Assembly: GCF_020731355.1 (NCBI RefSeq)
Contig: NZ_JAJFZK010000003.1
Coordinates: 1-64,000 of the forward strand
Source: Bacillus sp. REN16
GTDB taxonomy: Bacteria > Bacillota > Bacilli > Bacillales > Bacillaceae_L
DNA length: 64,000 bases
Direction of reading: 5' to 3'
Made by a program: the position numbers and the translations under genes. Below are positions 26,999 through 36,211 of the stretch, in pieces (positions within the stretch are counted from its first letter, which is position 1; each line of letters starts with the position of its first letter). The notes under the pieces were generated by a model that was given only the letters and a program-made list of their open reading frames with translations, was not told the origin of the DNA and ran no database searches.

Positions 26999-28778
26999 GC
27001 ACACTCCCCCTCTCATTAAGAATTGGAAGCTTAAGCAAGACCGTCGTTCCCACATTCTTTTTACTTGTAATCATAAGTCCATATTCTTGACCAAAGAGTA
27101 ATTCGATTCTTCTTCTCACATTTTCTAGACCAATTTGGGTATGATTGTCATTTTTAACCAGAGCTTCCATGTTGCGTAATCGATTTAAGGTTTCTTCGTC
27201 CATCCCTATACCATTATCCTTTACTTTAATCCACAGTAGATTGTTTTCCTCATAAATCCCAATGTGAAGTTCTCCCGTGCCCACCTTCATTTCAAGGCCA
27301 TGATTAATCGCATTCTCGATAAGTGGCTGTATCAGAAGCGGTGGAATATAGTAGTTTTTTACAGAAGACTCCACATCTAAAAAGACATTGATTTTATCTT
27401 GAAACCTAACCCTTTGGATAAATAAATAATAGTCTACTAGACGCAGATCCTCCTCTATTTGAACGAGTTGCTCTTCCTTTTTGATTGAGTAGCGCATCAT
27501 TTCTCCAAGGGCAACCGACATCTCACTGACAACATCCACTTTCTCAAGCTTCGCTATTGCGCTAATTGTTTCTAATGTATTATATAGAAAATGTGGATTG
27601 ATTTGAGCTCGGAGCGCCTTGATTTCAGCCTCTTGAAGCAATGTTTTCTTTTCAATACTTTCCATAATTAATTTACTAAGCTGAGACACCATATGATTAA
27701 AATTCTTTCCAAGAGAACCAATCTCATCTCGATAGTCGGAACGATATTGGACGGTTAGATCTCCGGTTTCTACCTTTTTGAATAACCGATTCAGACGCAG
27801 AATCGGATTGGTTAATGTTTTCGAGAAAAAATAAGACAACCAAATGGCCACCAGAAAACTAAGTACCGCAACGATGATTGTAATATACCCTATCAAATTA
27901 CTATTTTTCGTTACTTCGCTCTCAGGAATGAAGGTTGCAATTTTGTACTGTGAGTTTTCACTCGTATCATAAACTAATATCGAAGGCATCTGTTCCCATT
28001 CCGTTCTTGTGTACCCTTGTTTCCCTTCTAGAATAGAAGATAGCGAGGGATGTTCCAGCCTCATTCCAATTGTAGCCTTACTCGGGTAACCTGATATGAC
28101 ATACCCATTTTTATCTAATAGAAACAACTGGGATATATCATCGGTTTTTTGTTGATAGATTTCCGCTATCGTCGATTCCATCACATCAATAACCAGATAT
28201 CCAAGGGGCTCGCCTGTCTTGGTATGTTTAATAAGTCTTCCCGCACTTAAAACAATATTCTGGTCCTCCACCTTTCGGATTGTATAGTGCGTATCCCACA
28301 CTAATGAACCGTTTGACTCACTTGCCTTTCGAAATATCCCCCAATTATCCACATAATGATCATATTGGTCTGGGAGAAACTCACCGGTAAAATAACGATC
28401 CCCATTTAAACCAATGACATACATATATAGATTCCAGTTCTTAGAACCCTTTACAGTGCTGAATAGTGAAGAAATATTCGTGAAGTCTTCGTACTTTTCA
28501 TAATCACTTCGATTCCCCGGTTTCATCAACACTTCTTGTAGCGTTTCATTTCGGTACAGGTAATTACTCACCTGCTCCATATCTTTCGTAAAAAATGTTA
28601 GATTTTTATTAATTTGAATCAACCGCTCGAGAACCTTTTCACTCACCTGCTCTTTGACAATCTCCGATGACTTCTGGTAGGTAAAACTCCCCAACAGCAC
28701 TAACGGAATGAGCACAATAATTGTAAAAAAAATCATCAATTTCGTTTTGATCGATAGATTTAAGAAAGATTTAATCAT
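26991..28778 (-). CDS. Membrane sensor histidine kinase (YesM-like)
   Basis: This kinase of about 595 residues has two membrane segments flanking a large extracellular sensor domain of about 270 residues. A HAMP linker follows (FFSKTLTNPILRLNRLFKKV), then the His_kinase domain with the phosphoacceptor in ALRAQINPHFLYNTLETISA and an HATPase_c domain with VKDNGIGMDEETL. Such kinases pair with AraC-type regulators and usually sense extracellular sugars, often through the cognate binding protein. The start is uncertain: ATG 28778 is chosen as the residue before the first membrane helix, but it has only a weak upstream site. GTG 28790 is an alternative. Confidence 0.87.
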   Translation of the reverse strand: MIKSFLNLSIKTKLMIFFTIIVLIPLVLLGSFTYQKSSEIVKEQVSEKVLERLIQINKNLTFFTKDMEQVSNYLYRNETLQEVLMKPGNRSDYEKYEDFTNISSLFSTVKGSKNWNLYMYVIGLNGDRYFTGEFLPDQYDHYVDNWGIFRKASESNGSLVWDTHYTIRKVEDQNIVLSAGRLIKHTKTGEPLGYLVIDVMESTIAEIYQQKTDDISQLFLLDKNGYVISGYPSKATIGMRLEHPSLSSILEGKQGYTRTEWEQMPSILVYDTSENSQYKIATFIPESEVTKNSNLIGYITIIVAVLSFLVAIWLSYFFSKTLTNPILRLNRLFKKVETGDLTVQYRSDYRDEIGSLGKNFNHMVSQLSKLIMESIEKKTLLQEAEIKALRAQINPHFLYNTLETISAIAKLEKVDVVSEMSVALGEMMRYSIKKEEQLVQIEEDLRLVDYYLFIQRVRFQDKINVFLDVESSVKNYYIPPLLIQPLIENAINHGLEMKVGTGELHIGIYEENNLLWIKVKDNGIGMDEETLNRLRNMEALVKNDNHTQIGLENVRRRIELLFGQEYGLMITSKKNVGTTVLLKLPILNERGSVLD

Positions 28779-29009
28779 CCTAAGTTTCACCCGCATTTGA
28801 CAATCTATCATTATTTGAAAACCTTTTCTTCTACTGTATAGCAAAATAACTCGAAATTAAATAGGAGATTTTTTGGGATCGCGGGTTTTGTTACAATGGG
28901 TTGCGAGACATTGGTATTTCAATATAATAAATTTATTGTTATCAACAAGTTAACAGCCTTTACATTTTAAATAACTGGATCAAGATATAATTAATCTAAC
29001 AGGTAACTA

Positions 29010-29045
29010 AAAAACCAGGACCCGTTAATAATGGTCCTGGTTTTT
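29010..29045 (-). terminator. Intrinsic terminator of the small gene
   Basis: AAAACCAGGACC and GGTCCTGGTTTT form a perfect stem with a 10-base loop and T/A runs on both sides. It lies 16 bases past the stop of the 54-residue minus-strand gene. Confidence 0.8.
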
Positions 29046-29061
29046 CATATTTTATCGTTGG

Positions 29062-29226
29062 CTATATTTTGGCGATGTAGTGAATAGCTTCCCGCTCATG
29101 GTAGTGCATTTTGGTTTCAATGTCAGTCTTAAGCTTTTGGCACCGGCAATCATCCAATAGAGCTCGATTCTTACTGAATTGCCTACTATGCCAATAGTAC
29201 TTCGCTTTGTAGATTGTTTTTTTCAT
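29062..29226 (-). CDS. Small basic protein of unknown function
   Basis: This is a 54-residue ORF starting MKKTIYKAKYYWHSRQFSKN, rich in Lys, Arg, His and Tyr, with two cysteines (CRC). A GAGGAG site lies nine bases before ATG 29226 and a strong terminator follows the stop, which together make it a credible gene. A longer frame to 29301 lacks a ribosome binding site. No family is recognised. It stands alone between the two-component system and the first TTTGC array. Confidence 0.55.
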   Translation of the reverse strand: MKKTIYKAKYYWHSRQFSKNRALLDDCRCQKLKTDIETKMHYHEREAIHYIAKI

Positions 29227-29529
29227 TATAATATTCTCCTCTCGATTTTTACACATAAATCGACGGAGCCTCGTGTTCGGGAACTGGCTGGCATAGTCCA
29301 AATGACCTTAGCCCCTCTAGTTTTGCGTCATCATTTTTCAATGATTTTGCCGTTTCGTACGATTTATGCATGGTTCATTATCACTATAAGATAGTGCGCG
29401 AATTTATTAAAAGGGTCTTTTGACCTATTTTGTTCATAAATAGTACTTTAGTAGTGGAAATTTGTTGTTTTTTGTCGAAAACGAGATTGGATGGACAAGC
29501 ACCTTGCTATGGCATGGGGTTAATTTTAG

Positions 29530-29770
29530 TGGATTTGCTTTGTTGCACAGGGGATTTGCTTCAAACTTTTGATATTTGCGTCGATCGCCCAGGATTTGCG
29601 TCAAACTTTTGATTTATGCGTCGAACGGCGAAGGATTTGCATCGTATTTTTGTTTTTTGCGTCGAACGGCGAAGGATTTGCTTCATATTTTTGTTTTTTG
29701 CGTCTACCTGCGAGGATTTGCTTCATATTTTTATTTTTTGCGTCTACCTGCGAGGATTTGCTTTTTTACG
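29530..29770 (+). repeat. TTTGC array 1 (about 12 units, near 20 bp)
   Basis: The core (A/T)TTTGC(G/T/A)TC recurs roughly every 20-21 bp on the top strand, with pairs of units such as GGATTTGCTTCATATTTTTG repeated almost exactly. It lies downstream of the S8 protease gene, beyond its terminator, and upstream of the small minus-strand gene. The unit is less regular than in the other arrays. Confidence 0.85.
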
Positions 29771-29784
29771 TGGCAAACTAAAAA

Positions 29785-29814
29785 GACTAGCGATCAATTA
29801 CTTGATTGCTAGTC
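29785..29814 (-). terminator. Terminator of the S8 protease gene
   Basis: GACTAGCGATCAA and TTGATTGCTAGTC form a 13-bp stem with one wobble and a four-base loop, followed on the minus strand by TTTTTAG. Confidence 0.85.
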
Positions 29815-29822
29815 TACTAAAC

Positions 29823-32800
29823 TTAGTTTTTCTTGTTTCCAGTCGTTCCGTTATTACCTTTGCTACCGATTTTTACGTCGTTGGTTGTGACGTTACCAGC
29901 GTAGTCGACCGCAACTACTGTTACAGTTTGGTCTTTTGTGATTGGTTCAGCGAGAACATGTTCTGCTTCGCCGTTTACGTATGGTTCTTCTGTTACTGGT
30001 TCACCATCGACGTATACATCCCAATATGCGATGCCGCTTGTTTTGTCCGAAACGTCAACATCCACAGTTTTACCATCCTTACCTAATTTCGTTTTTACCT
30101 TAGGTGTTGTGACGTCAAGTTTTACTGGGAATGTGATTGTTTGTGCTTCGGCACCTTCATAGTCAAGGGTTGCTTTAGCCTGTAAGAAATATTGACCATC
30201 TTTTACAATCTTGCCATTTTTACCTGTTCCATCCCATGTCCAGTCAGATTGTAGGTAATACATTAGGCCTTGTCCACCGTCATAGTAGTTTTTGCGGACA
30301 AATTCGTCGGACGCAATTTCTTTGACAACCTTGCCATTCTTGTCTAAGACATTTAACTCGAACTCTTTTGCATTTCGAAGTAACGATAACAGGTAAGTTG
30401 CGCTGTCGTTCGCTCCATCACCATTTGGTGAAATTGCGATTAGGTTCGTATCAATTAGACCAGTTTCTTGGCTGACACCTAAGTATTTGTAGCTGCTTCC
30501 ACTTGTATGTGACATCACACCAGTTGTTCCGTAGTATGTCGCATCATCCCAGATTGGAGCGTCAAAAATTGGTGCTGCGTTCCAGTCGCCTTTAAAACCT
30601 ACATAAGGTACAACTAGGTCTGGGTTTGTATCCGTTGGATCTGTTAATTTTACAAATCCTTCTAACCAATAGCCATTTGTGAAAATGGATGCTAAATCGG
30701 CGTCCAACTCACTCACATCAACCGACACTTCAAATGTTGTTTTACCATTTGCAGGTACTTCGATCGTGCTTGTGGTTTGACCATTAACAGTTGCGATTTC
30801 TCCCAAGTCCATAGAACCATAAAGGTTTGGAGCCGATACTAAAATTCCTGCGTTCACAGGCATATCCGTTTGAGCACTTGCATTTACTTCATAAGATACT
30901 GCCTTGTCTGTTAAGTTCTCCGCTGTTAACGAGAATGTAACGACATTTTCTTTCACTTCTTTAAGTGCTACCTTTGCTTCACCAGTATTTGGGTCAGTGA
31001 CTGTGACAGGTGTTGTGAATGCTGCATGAAGCTGTATTAGACCTGAACCTTGACGACGTGGTGAAACTGGTGCTTCACCCAGAATAACTGGATTTGCAGT
31101 GTTCATCATTAATTTTTTCGCAAGTTTGGATCGATCTGCGCCTTCCAGACCAAATTCTTGGTCCACACGCTCTAATACTAATGCTGATCCACCTGAAACA
31201 TGCGGAGCCGCCATTGAAGTACCGCTCTTAATTGCATATTTATCGTCATTGATTGTTGAGTAAATTTGTCCTCCTGGAGCTGTGATTTCTGGTTTGAAAT
31301 CAAGGTTTGGTGTAATGCCCCAAGACGTAAAATCACTCATTTTTCCAGCATTCGTGTTTGGAATAGCCATTTGGTTTCCGTCGAATGACACGGTAACCGT
31401 TTTTCCATCTTTAAGCGCTGTGGCAAAGCGATCACCATCTGCCTTTAACATGAATAATTGTGGAATTGTAATCGCTGCATCTGATGCCATGCTCACTGTA
31501 CCATCTGTGTTGTTGTAGATGAATACACCTGCTGCACCAGCATTTTGTGCATTTATTGCCTTGTCAACAAAGCCGATTGAACCACGTTGAACTAATGCAT
31601 ATTTGCCTTCTAGATCTTTACCCGCAAAATCTTCAGGAGTTCCTAGGCCAGCATTCACTAGTTCATAGCTTGTCCCAGCTACTGGATCCGCCTGACTTGC
31701 GGATAAGTACATCACTTGAGATGGTTCTTCCTCGCCTACTTGTACGTTAACTGCATCCACGATCATGTTCGTGTTTTCAAATGATGCCACTTGAAGTGAA
31801 TCATAAGATACACCTGGTGACCCTACCACACCATAATCAGGATTTGATGCATATGGATATGGGAAATTTGAGCCACTTCCCAAATAGTTTGAGTTACCCG
31901 CTGAAATAGACATGATCACACCATTCTCAACGGCACGTGTTACTGCCTGTTGCTCTGGAGAGTTGGCATCTACGAATCCAGCTGTGGACCCAAGACTCAT
32001 GTTAAGAACGTCTGCCCCTAACTTGATTGCATCGTCAATTGCTTTAATATAAATATCACCATATGTTGTTGCTACATTTTCACCAAACACACGTAATGCA
32101 AGTAATTGCGCTTCTGGAGCAACACCTTGGATGCCGCCATTGTCCTCGTCACCGTTTGCTGCAACTGTTCCCGCTACGTGCATACCGTGCATATTTGTAT
32201 CAGCGTTCAGATCGACAATGTGATCGTTATTGTCCATGTAGTTCCAACCGTAAGGAACCTTTTCTGTCCAGAACTTTCCTGGAAGGGAGAATTCAGTAAT
32301 TGCGCTGTTTACGTCCGCTTCAGATAAATCTGCTGCTGAACCGTCTGTCAAGACAAGGTCTTTGTGAGAAGGGTCAATACCAGAGTCAATGATTCCAACA
32401 ATCATGCCTTCTCCTTTGAAGTCGAAGTCACGCCAAACTTTCTGCGCTTCCACTAGCTCTTTACTGTATTTCATGTCTGCTTCTTCTTCTGGAAGCTCAT
32501 ACTCAGTAGCAATGTATACATTTTTAACTTCAGGGACTTCTTTGATCTTTGCGATATCCGCAAATTTCACTTTTCCACTGAAACCATTTACGATTGCATC
32601 GAATTCTTGCTCATATTTGATGTTTACTTTTTTTCCTTTGATTTTATCTTTCGCTGCTTTTTGCTTGTTCTTTGCAGCTTTTTCGAGTTGCTTTCTTTCC
32701 CCATTTGATAGCTTATCGTATTTTTTACCTTTCTTTGTTGCTACTTCAACCGGAGCATCGCCGTCCATTTCAACGACTACACGCACCTCTTGATCAGGGT

Positions 32801-32957
32801 CAATATTTGGCAAATCTGTTGCTTCTCTATCCGTGATTTCACTCGTTGGTTTTTGTGCATCTAGCTGCTTTGTTACAAACCCGCCAGTTAACGCAAAACC
32901 GCTGCCACTAAATGCTAATAATAAAACTAGTAATAATAGCGTAACTCTCTTAGCCAT
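29823..32957 (-). CDS. Secreted S8 (subtilisin-type) serine protease, Vpr-like
   Basis: This protein of about 1044 residues has a signal peptide (MAKRVTLLLLVLLLAFSGSG) and a propeptide region to about residue 170. The catalytic triad is visible: Asp in VGIIDSGIDPSHKD (about 188), His in MHGMHVAGTVAANG (about 260) and Ser in IKSGTSMAAPHVSGG (about 577). A protease-associated (PA) domain is inserted between His and Ser (YALVQRGSIGFVDKAINAQ). After the catalytic domain come a Fn3/C5a-peptidase-like region and FlgD-like Ig modules ending in a Lys/Asn-rich tail. There is no sorting signal, so it is probably released. ATG 32957 lies six bases after GGGAGG. It is likely an exported nutrient-scavenging protease. 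Confidence 0.92.
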   Translation of the reverse strand: MAKRVTLLLLVLLLAFSGSGFALTGGFVTKQLDAQKPTSEITDREATDLPNIDPDQEVRVVVEMDGDAPVEVATKKGKKYDKLSNGERKQLEKAAKNKQKAAKDKIKGKKVNIKYEQEFDAIVNGFSGKVKFADIAKIKEVPEVKNVYIATEYELPEEEADMKYSKELVEAQKVWRDFDFKGEGMIVGIIDSGIDPSHKDLVLTDGSAADLSEADVNSAITEFSLPGKFWTEKVPYGWNYMDNNDHIVDLNADTNMHGMHVAGTVAANGDEDNGGIQGVAPEAQLLALRVFGENVATTYGDIYIKAIDDAIKLGADVLNMSLGSTAGFVDANSPEQQAVTRAVENGVIMSISAGNSNYLGSGSNFPYPYASNPDYGVVGSPGVSYDSLQVASFENTNMIVDAVNVQVGEEEPSQVMYLSASQADPVAGTSYELVNAGLGTPEDFAGKDLEGKYALVQRGSIGFVDKAINAQNAGAAGVFIYNNTDGTVSMASDAAITIPQLFMLKADGDRFATALKDGKTVTVSFDGNQMAIPNTNAGKMSDFTSWGITPNLDFKPEITAPGGQIYSTINDDKYAIKSGTSMAAPHVSGGSALVLERVDQEFGLEGADRSKLAKKLMMNTANPVILGEAPVSPRRQGSGLIQLHAAFTTPVTVTDPNTGEAKVALKEVKENVVTFSLTAENLTDKAVSYEVNASAQTDMPVNAGILVSAPNLYGSMDLGEIATVNGQTTSTIEVPANGKTTFEVSVDVSELDADLASIFTNGYWLEGFVKLTDPTDTNPDLVVPYVGFKGDWNAAPIFDAPIWDDATYYGTTGVMSHTSGSSYKYLGVSQETGLIDTNLIAISPNGDGANDSATYLLSLLRNAKEFELNVLDKNGKVVKEIASDEFVRKNYYDGGQGLMYYLQSDWTWDGTGKNGKIVKDGQYFLQAKATLDYEGAEAQTITFPVKLDVTTPKVKTKLGKDGKTVDVDVSDKTSGIAYWDVYVDGEPVTEEPYVNGEAEHVLAEPITKDQTVTVVAVDYAGNVTTNDVKIGSKGNNGTTGNKKN

Positions 32958-33123
32958 TTTCATCCTCCCTTTCACATATCAAACTATCAAATTCGGAAAA
33001 AATAGTCCCCCTTCTCGAAAATTTCGCCCCTCAAACGTTACATAATTTTCGGGATATTCACACTATACTAAATTACTATTTCTGGAACTAGCACTAAAAG
33101 TCGTAGTCAAATTGGGCTAAAAA

Positions 33124-33180
33124 CGGGGGGGACAGGGGGACGGTTCTCGTGTTCACCTAGTTTTTCCCAGTAAGGAACAG
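33124..33180 (+). repeat. GGGGACGG element beside array 2
   Basis: GGGGGACGGTTCTCG followed by GTTCACCTAGTTTTTCCC matches the dispersed family at 38.1 kb and 47.05 kb, and like those copies it lies immediately left of a TTTGC array. The left stem arm is degenerate here. Confidence 0.75.
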
Positions 33181-33194
33181 ACCACAGGGCACGT

Positions 33195-33485
33195 TATTTG
33201 CGTCAGTTCTCGCATTTTTGCGTCTACAATGGGATATTTGCTTCTAATTTCATGAATTTGCGTCTACATGCCAATATTTGCTTCTAATTCTATGGATTTG
33301 CATCTACATGCCGATATTTGCTTCTAATTCTATGGATTTGCTTCTACATCCCAATATTTGCTTCTAATTCTATGGATTTGCGTCTTCATGCCATTATTTG
33401 CTTCTAATTCTATGGATTTGCTTCTACATGCCATTATTTGCTTCTATCCCCAAATTTTTGCTTCGCTGACCGCAGATTTGTTTTG
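33195..33485 (+). repeat. TTTGC array 2 (15 units, exact 20-bp period)
   Basis: ATTTGC(G/T/A)TC recurs at exactly 20-bp steps from about 33200 to 33480. Units alternate between TTCTAATTCTATGG and TCTACATGCCAAT-type spacers, giving a 40-bp higher order. It occupies the divergent intergenic region between the S8 protease and SGNH hydrolase genes. Confidence 0.9.
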
Positions 33486-33547
33486 TTTTGATATATTGGC
33501 GTTACTTCACCCTATAAACCTTACATTTCTTTTTTAACACAAAAGAT

Positions 33548-33586
33548 GCCAGTCGCCTCACGAATTGCATTCGTTCGGTGACTGGC
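33548..33586. repeat. GCCAGTC hairpin, copy 1
   Basis: GCCAGTCGCC (33548-33557) pairs with GGTGACTGGC (33577-33586), with GAAT/ATTC inside the loop. The same hairpin recurs at 35262-35300. No minus-strand gene precedes this copy, so it is an orphan terminator-like repeat. Confidence 0.75.
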
Positions 33587-33592
33587 TAGAGA

Positions 33593-33664
33593 AACAAGGG
33601 GACGGTTCTTGTGTCCTCCTAGTATTTTCCAAGTAACCATTGGAGAGGTTCACCTGTCCCCTTA
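33593..33664 (+). repeat. GGGGACGG element beside the SGNH gene
   Basis: AAGGGGACGGTTCTTGTG begins the element, and a complementary AGGTTCACCTGTCCCCTT ends it, so the whole 70 bp could fold. It belongs to the dispersed GGGGACGG family. Confidence 0.7.
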
Positions 33665-33792
33665 AACCTATGTTTTGTCACATTTTGCATTTTTTTGTAT
33701 GAAATTAGCGAACGGTTTACATTGATGGTTCTGAAAATTAAAAATAAACTAAATAAGACTATAAATATAATACAAAAGGAGGAGGACTTTAG

Positions 33793-35160
33793 ATGTCTTT
33801 TTTTAAGAAGAAAAAACTAAGTATTTTGTTTTTACTAGTTTTATTGTTTCAAGCAGTCGTTGCTCCGATGTCATTCGCTGCAGAAGCTACTGCGGACAAG
33901 CCATCTCTAGTAGCGCTTGGTGATTCAATCACCTTTGGATGGAATCTTTATGAGGGGGAAAATCCGGATATATCCAAACCATCCATACATGCATTTCCAA
34001 ATTATATAGGAGATGGTGGTTTTGATGTCACAAACTTGAGTTTTCCTGGTTGGACCTCTGGGGACTTATTAACCAAAATAACAAGCGATCCAATGTACTT
34101 ACCTGCAATCGCTCAAGCTGATGTAATTACGCTAAATATCGGAAACAATGATTTACTTCAAGCTGCTGAAATAAATAAACTCATTTCAGAAGGTCAAGCA
34201 TTAACGCCAGAAAAAATTGAAGAAATCACAATTAAGATCAAGCTTGCATCTGGGCAATTGGCCGCAAATCTCACTCAAATTATGGGCGCCATTCGACAGG
34301 TCAATCAATCAGCACCTATTATCTTCTATAATATTTATAACCCATTTGGTGCCCACCTCGACCCAATTGTGCCTAATCTACATATGATGGGCGAGCAAAT
34401 TATTACGGGTGTTAATAAAAATGTTATCGAACCAATTGCTGCAAAAGTACCCGGAACGATTTTGGTAGATGCATACTCTGCTTATAATGGAAAACAAGCT
34501 ACATACATTAGACCATTTCCAGATGTTCATCCTACTGTAGAAGGTCAAAAGGTATTAGCATCCTTAGCGGATCAAGCATTACTATCTTTGCTTCCTCCGG
34601 AACTAGAGATCTTACTCACTCCTTCAACAACTGAATCATCCGAAGGACCTGTAACAATTAACATTGCTACAAACCACGATGAAATTTTAGAACTGAAATG
34701 GCTTCCTGGCAAATTAGCAGTAGAAGACTTTGAAACGGAAGGTAACATAATTCCTTTAGACAATCCTGCGTTTGATGTAACAGAAAATGGATTTTACACG
34801 GTTTACATTTTAAGTGGAACTGGTGAGAAAAAGGTTGTATCAATCGAAATCACAAGTATTGTTCCAAAGGTAGTGCAACCAACTGAGGAACCGCCTGTGG
34901 AACAGCCTCCTGTTGAGGAACCACCAGCAACAGAAGACCCGAAAGAAGGGCCTAAAGAAGAACAAAAAGAAGAACCCAAAAAAGAGGAACCTGTTAAGAA
35001 TGAGCAAAAGGTAACTCCCGAAAAGAAAGAAATAAAATCAGGACCAAAGCTTCCTAACACTGCAAGTCCAATCTATAACTTGCTCGCTCTAGGAATCTCA
35101 GCTCTACTAATCGGCTCAGTAGTATTATTTATGTACATGAGAAGAAATAGAACCGTATAA
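33793..35160 (+). CDS. Wall-anchored SGNH/GDSL-family hydrolase with LPNTA sorting signal
   Basis: This 455-residue surface esterase or lipase-like protein has a signal peptide (residues 1-30, ending MSFAAEA). The GDSL block VALGDSITFGW contains the nucleophile Ser45, NIGNNDLL supplies the block III Asn, and DVHPTVEGQ near residue 242 the Asp-His pair. An Ig-like region and a Pro/Glu/Lys-rich spacer (about 360-415) follow. The C-terminus is LPNTA (about 420-424), a hydrophobic segment and YMRRNRTV. LPNTA is the motif used by class D/SrtC-type sortases of Bacillus, so covalent attachment is expected. AAGGAGGAGG precedes the ATG. Substrate unknown. Confidence 0.9.
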   Translation: MSFFKKKKLSILFLLVLLFQAVVAPMSFAAEATADKPSLVALGDSITFGWNLYEGENPDISKPSIHAFPNYIGDGGFDVTNLSFPGWTSGDLLTKITSDPMYLPAIAQADVITLNIGNNDLLQAAEINKLISEGQALTPEKIEEITIKIKLASGQLAANLTQIMGAIRQVNQSAPIIFYNIYNPFGAHLDPIVPNLHMMGEQIITGVNKNVIEPIAAKVPGTILVDAYSAYNGKQATYIRPFPDVHPTVEGQKVLASLADQALLSLLPPELEILLTPSTTESSEGPVTINIATNHDEILELKWLPGKLAVEDFETEGNIIPLDNPAFDVTENGFYTVYILSGTGEKKVVSIEITSIVPKVVQPTEEPPVEQPPVEEPPATEDPKEGPKEEQKEEPKKEEPVKNEQKVTPEKKEIKSGPKLPNTASPIYNLLALGISALLIGSVVLFMYMRRNRTV

Positions 35161-35180
35161 AATACTAGGGGAAACACAGG

Positions 35181-35211
35181 GGGAAACACGGGGACGGTTC
35201 TTGTGTTTCCC
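35181..35211 (+). repeat. GGGGACGG stem-loop with perfect 9-bp arms
   Basis: GGGAAACAC (35181-35189) and GTGTTTCCC (35203-35211) pair perfectly around the loop GGGGACGGTTCTT. A second partial GGGGAAACAC lies just upstream. This is the clearest example of the family structure. Confidence 0.8.
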
Positions 35212-35254
35212 TATTATTTTCCAGCAAGAAACTCGCCGTTTTCTTTTGTGAGAC

Positions 35255-35300
35255 AAAAAACGCCAGTCACCTCACGAATTACATTCGATCGGTGACTGGC
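35255..35300 (-). terminator. Terminator of the small membrane-protein gene (GCCAGTC hairpin, copy 2)
   Basis: GCCAGTCACC and GGTGACTGGC form a perfect 10-bp stem, followed on the minus strand by GTTTTTTG. It lies 12 bases past the stop of the gene ending at 35313. Confidence 0.8.
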
Positions 35301-35312
35301 TTGTGAGTTGCT

Positions 35313-35888
35313 TTAGTCAGTCGTTTCAATCCACCAACCCGCTATATTAATTCCTTCATAATGAACTTCTTCCCCGCTCCCGTCTTCGTAAGAAAAATAG
35401 CCGGTCGCAAAGATGAAGTAATGATTCGTATAAGCAAGCGTGATTGGCACAATTTCGGATTTTGTAACCAAGTTTTCATTTTTATCAATATAAGTTGACA
35501 CTTTCACACAATCAAACCCGCTAGGGCAATAGAGTTGGTTCTTTTCACTTACCCAATTCTGAAATGAATCGGGATGGGTTGGAACTCGGATTCCACAAAA
35601 CAGGAAGGTCGCAATGACAAAGCCACCCACCCAGATTTTCACCCTGTTCTTTTTTTCAGCCAAGAATAGAAGTAAAAGATTAACCGTATAGAAAATGAGC
35701 CACAGAAATAAACCTTCTTTGAAAAAAATCCATCCGAATGAGAAAACCATGAGACTAAACGCCATGATGTCCGGAAAATACTTGAATGCGGATGGATCTA
35801 CCTCTTCTTCGTTTTCTTCCTTTTCTTTTCTTAGAAAGGCCCAAATTGCTGAAACGGATACTGCAAGAATGAAAAAGATGATTTTCAT
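35313..35888 (-). CDS. Hypothetical membrane protein
   Basis: This protein of about 191 residues has an N-terminal membrane segment, an acidic stretch (EKEENEEEVD) and two or three further hydrophobic segments up to about residue 100. An extracytoplasmic C-terminal domain of about 85 residues contains two cysteines (YCPSGFDCVKV). The start at ATG 35888 follows GAGG by six bases. It has its own terminator and no close operon partner. I do not recognise a family; the paired cysteines suggest a disulfide-stabilised outer domain. Confidence 0.65.
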   Translation of the reverse strand: MKIIFFILAVSVSAIWAFLRKEKEENEEEVDPSAFKYFPDIMAFSLMVFSFGWIFFKEGLFLWLIFYTVNLLLLFLAEKKNRVKIWVGGFVIATFLFCGIRVPTHPDSFQNWVSEKNQLYCPSGFDCVKVSTYIDKNENLVTKSEIVPITLAYTNHYFIFATGYFSYEDGSGEEVHYEGINIAGWWIETTD

Positions 35889-36211
35889 AGTGCACCTCAA
35901 CGGTTAGATTGGTAGCTCATTTATTTGCTTGATTACGATATTAGTAGAAACCATTTAGAATATTATATATCAGGAAATTGGGAATTAACATAAAATCTTC
36001 CTATATTTAACACGTATTGGTGGGTGGAGAGGAATAAGAACAAGAGGGCGGTTCCCTCCACAATCGACACAAAAAAAGCAGCAAGAAAATTGTCGCTCGA
36101 GTTACGACGCATTCCCCAAAGGGACACCTCAACTCCTCTGCATGGCGCTTGCCTTTTTCTTGATTTGGAAATAATTAGGCGAACACAAGAACCGTCCCTT
36201 TGTTTCCTCAG
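35889..36211. repeat. Intergenic region with inverted GGGACGG-family remnants
   Basis: No convincing gene is present. A fragment GAGGGCGGTTCCCTCC-like on the + strand (36040-36062) and an inverted copy reading GGGACGGTTCTTGTG on the minus strand (36177-36211) bracket about 115 bases of unrecognised sequence. This is the only inverted orientation of the family seen in the window. The pair may mark a decayed mobile repeat. Confidence 0.55.
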
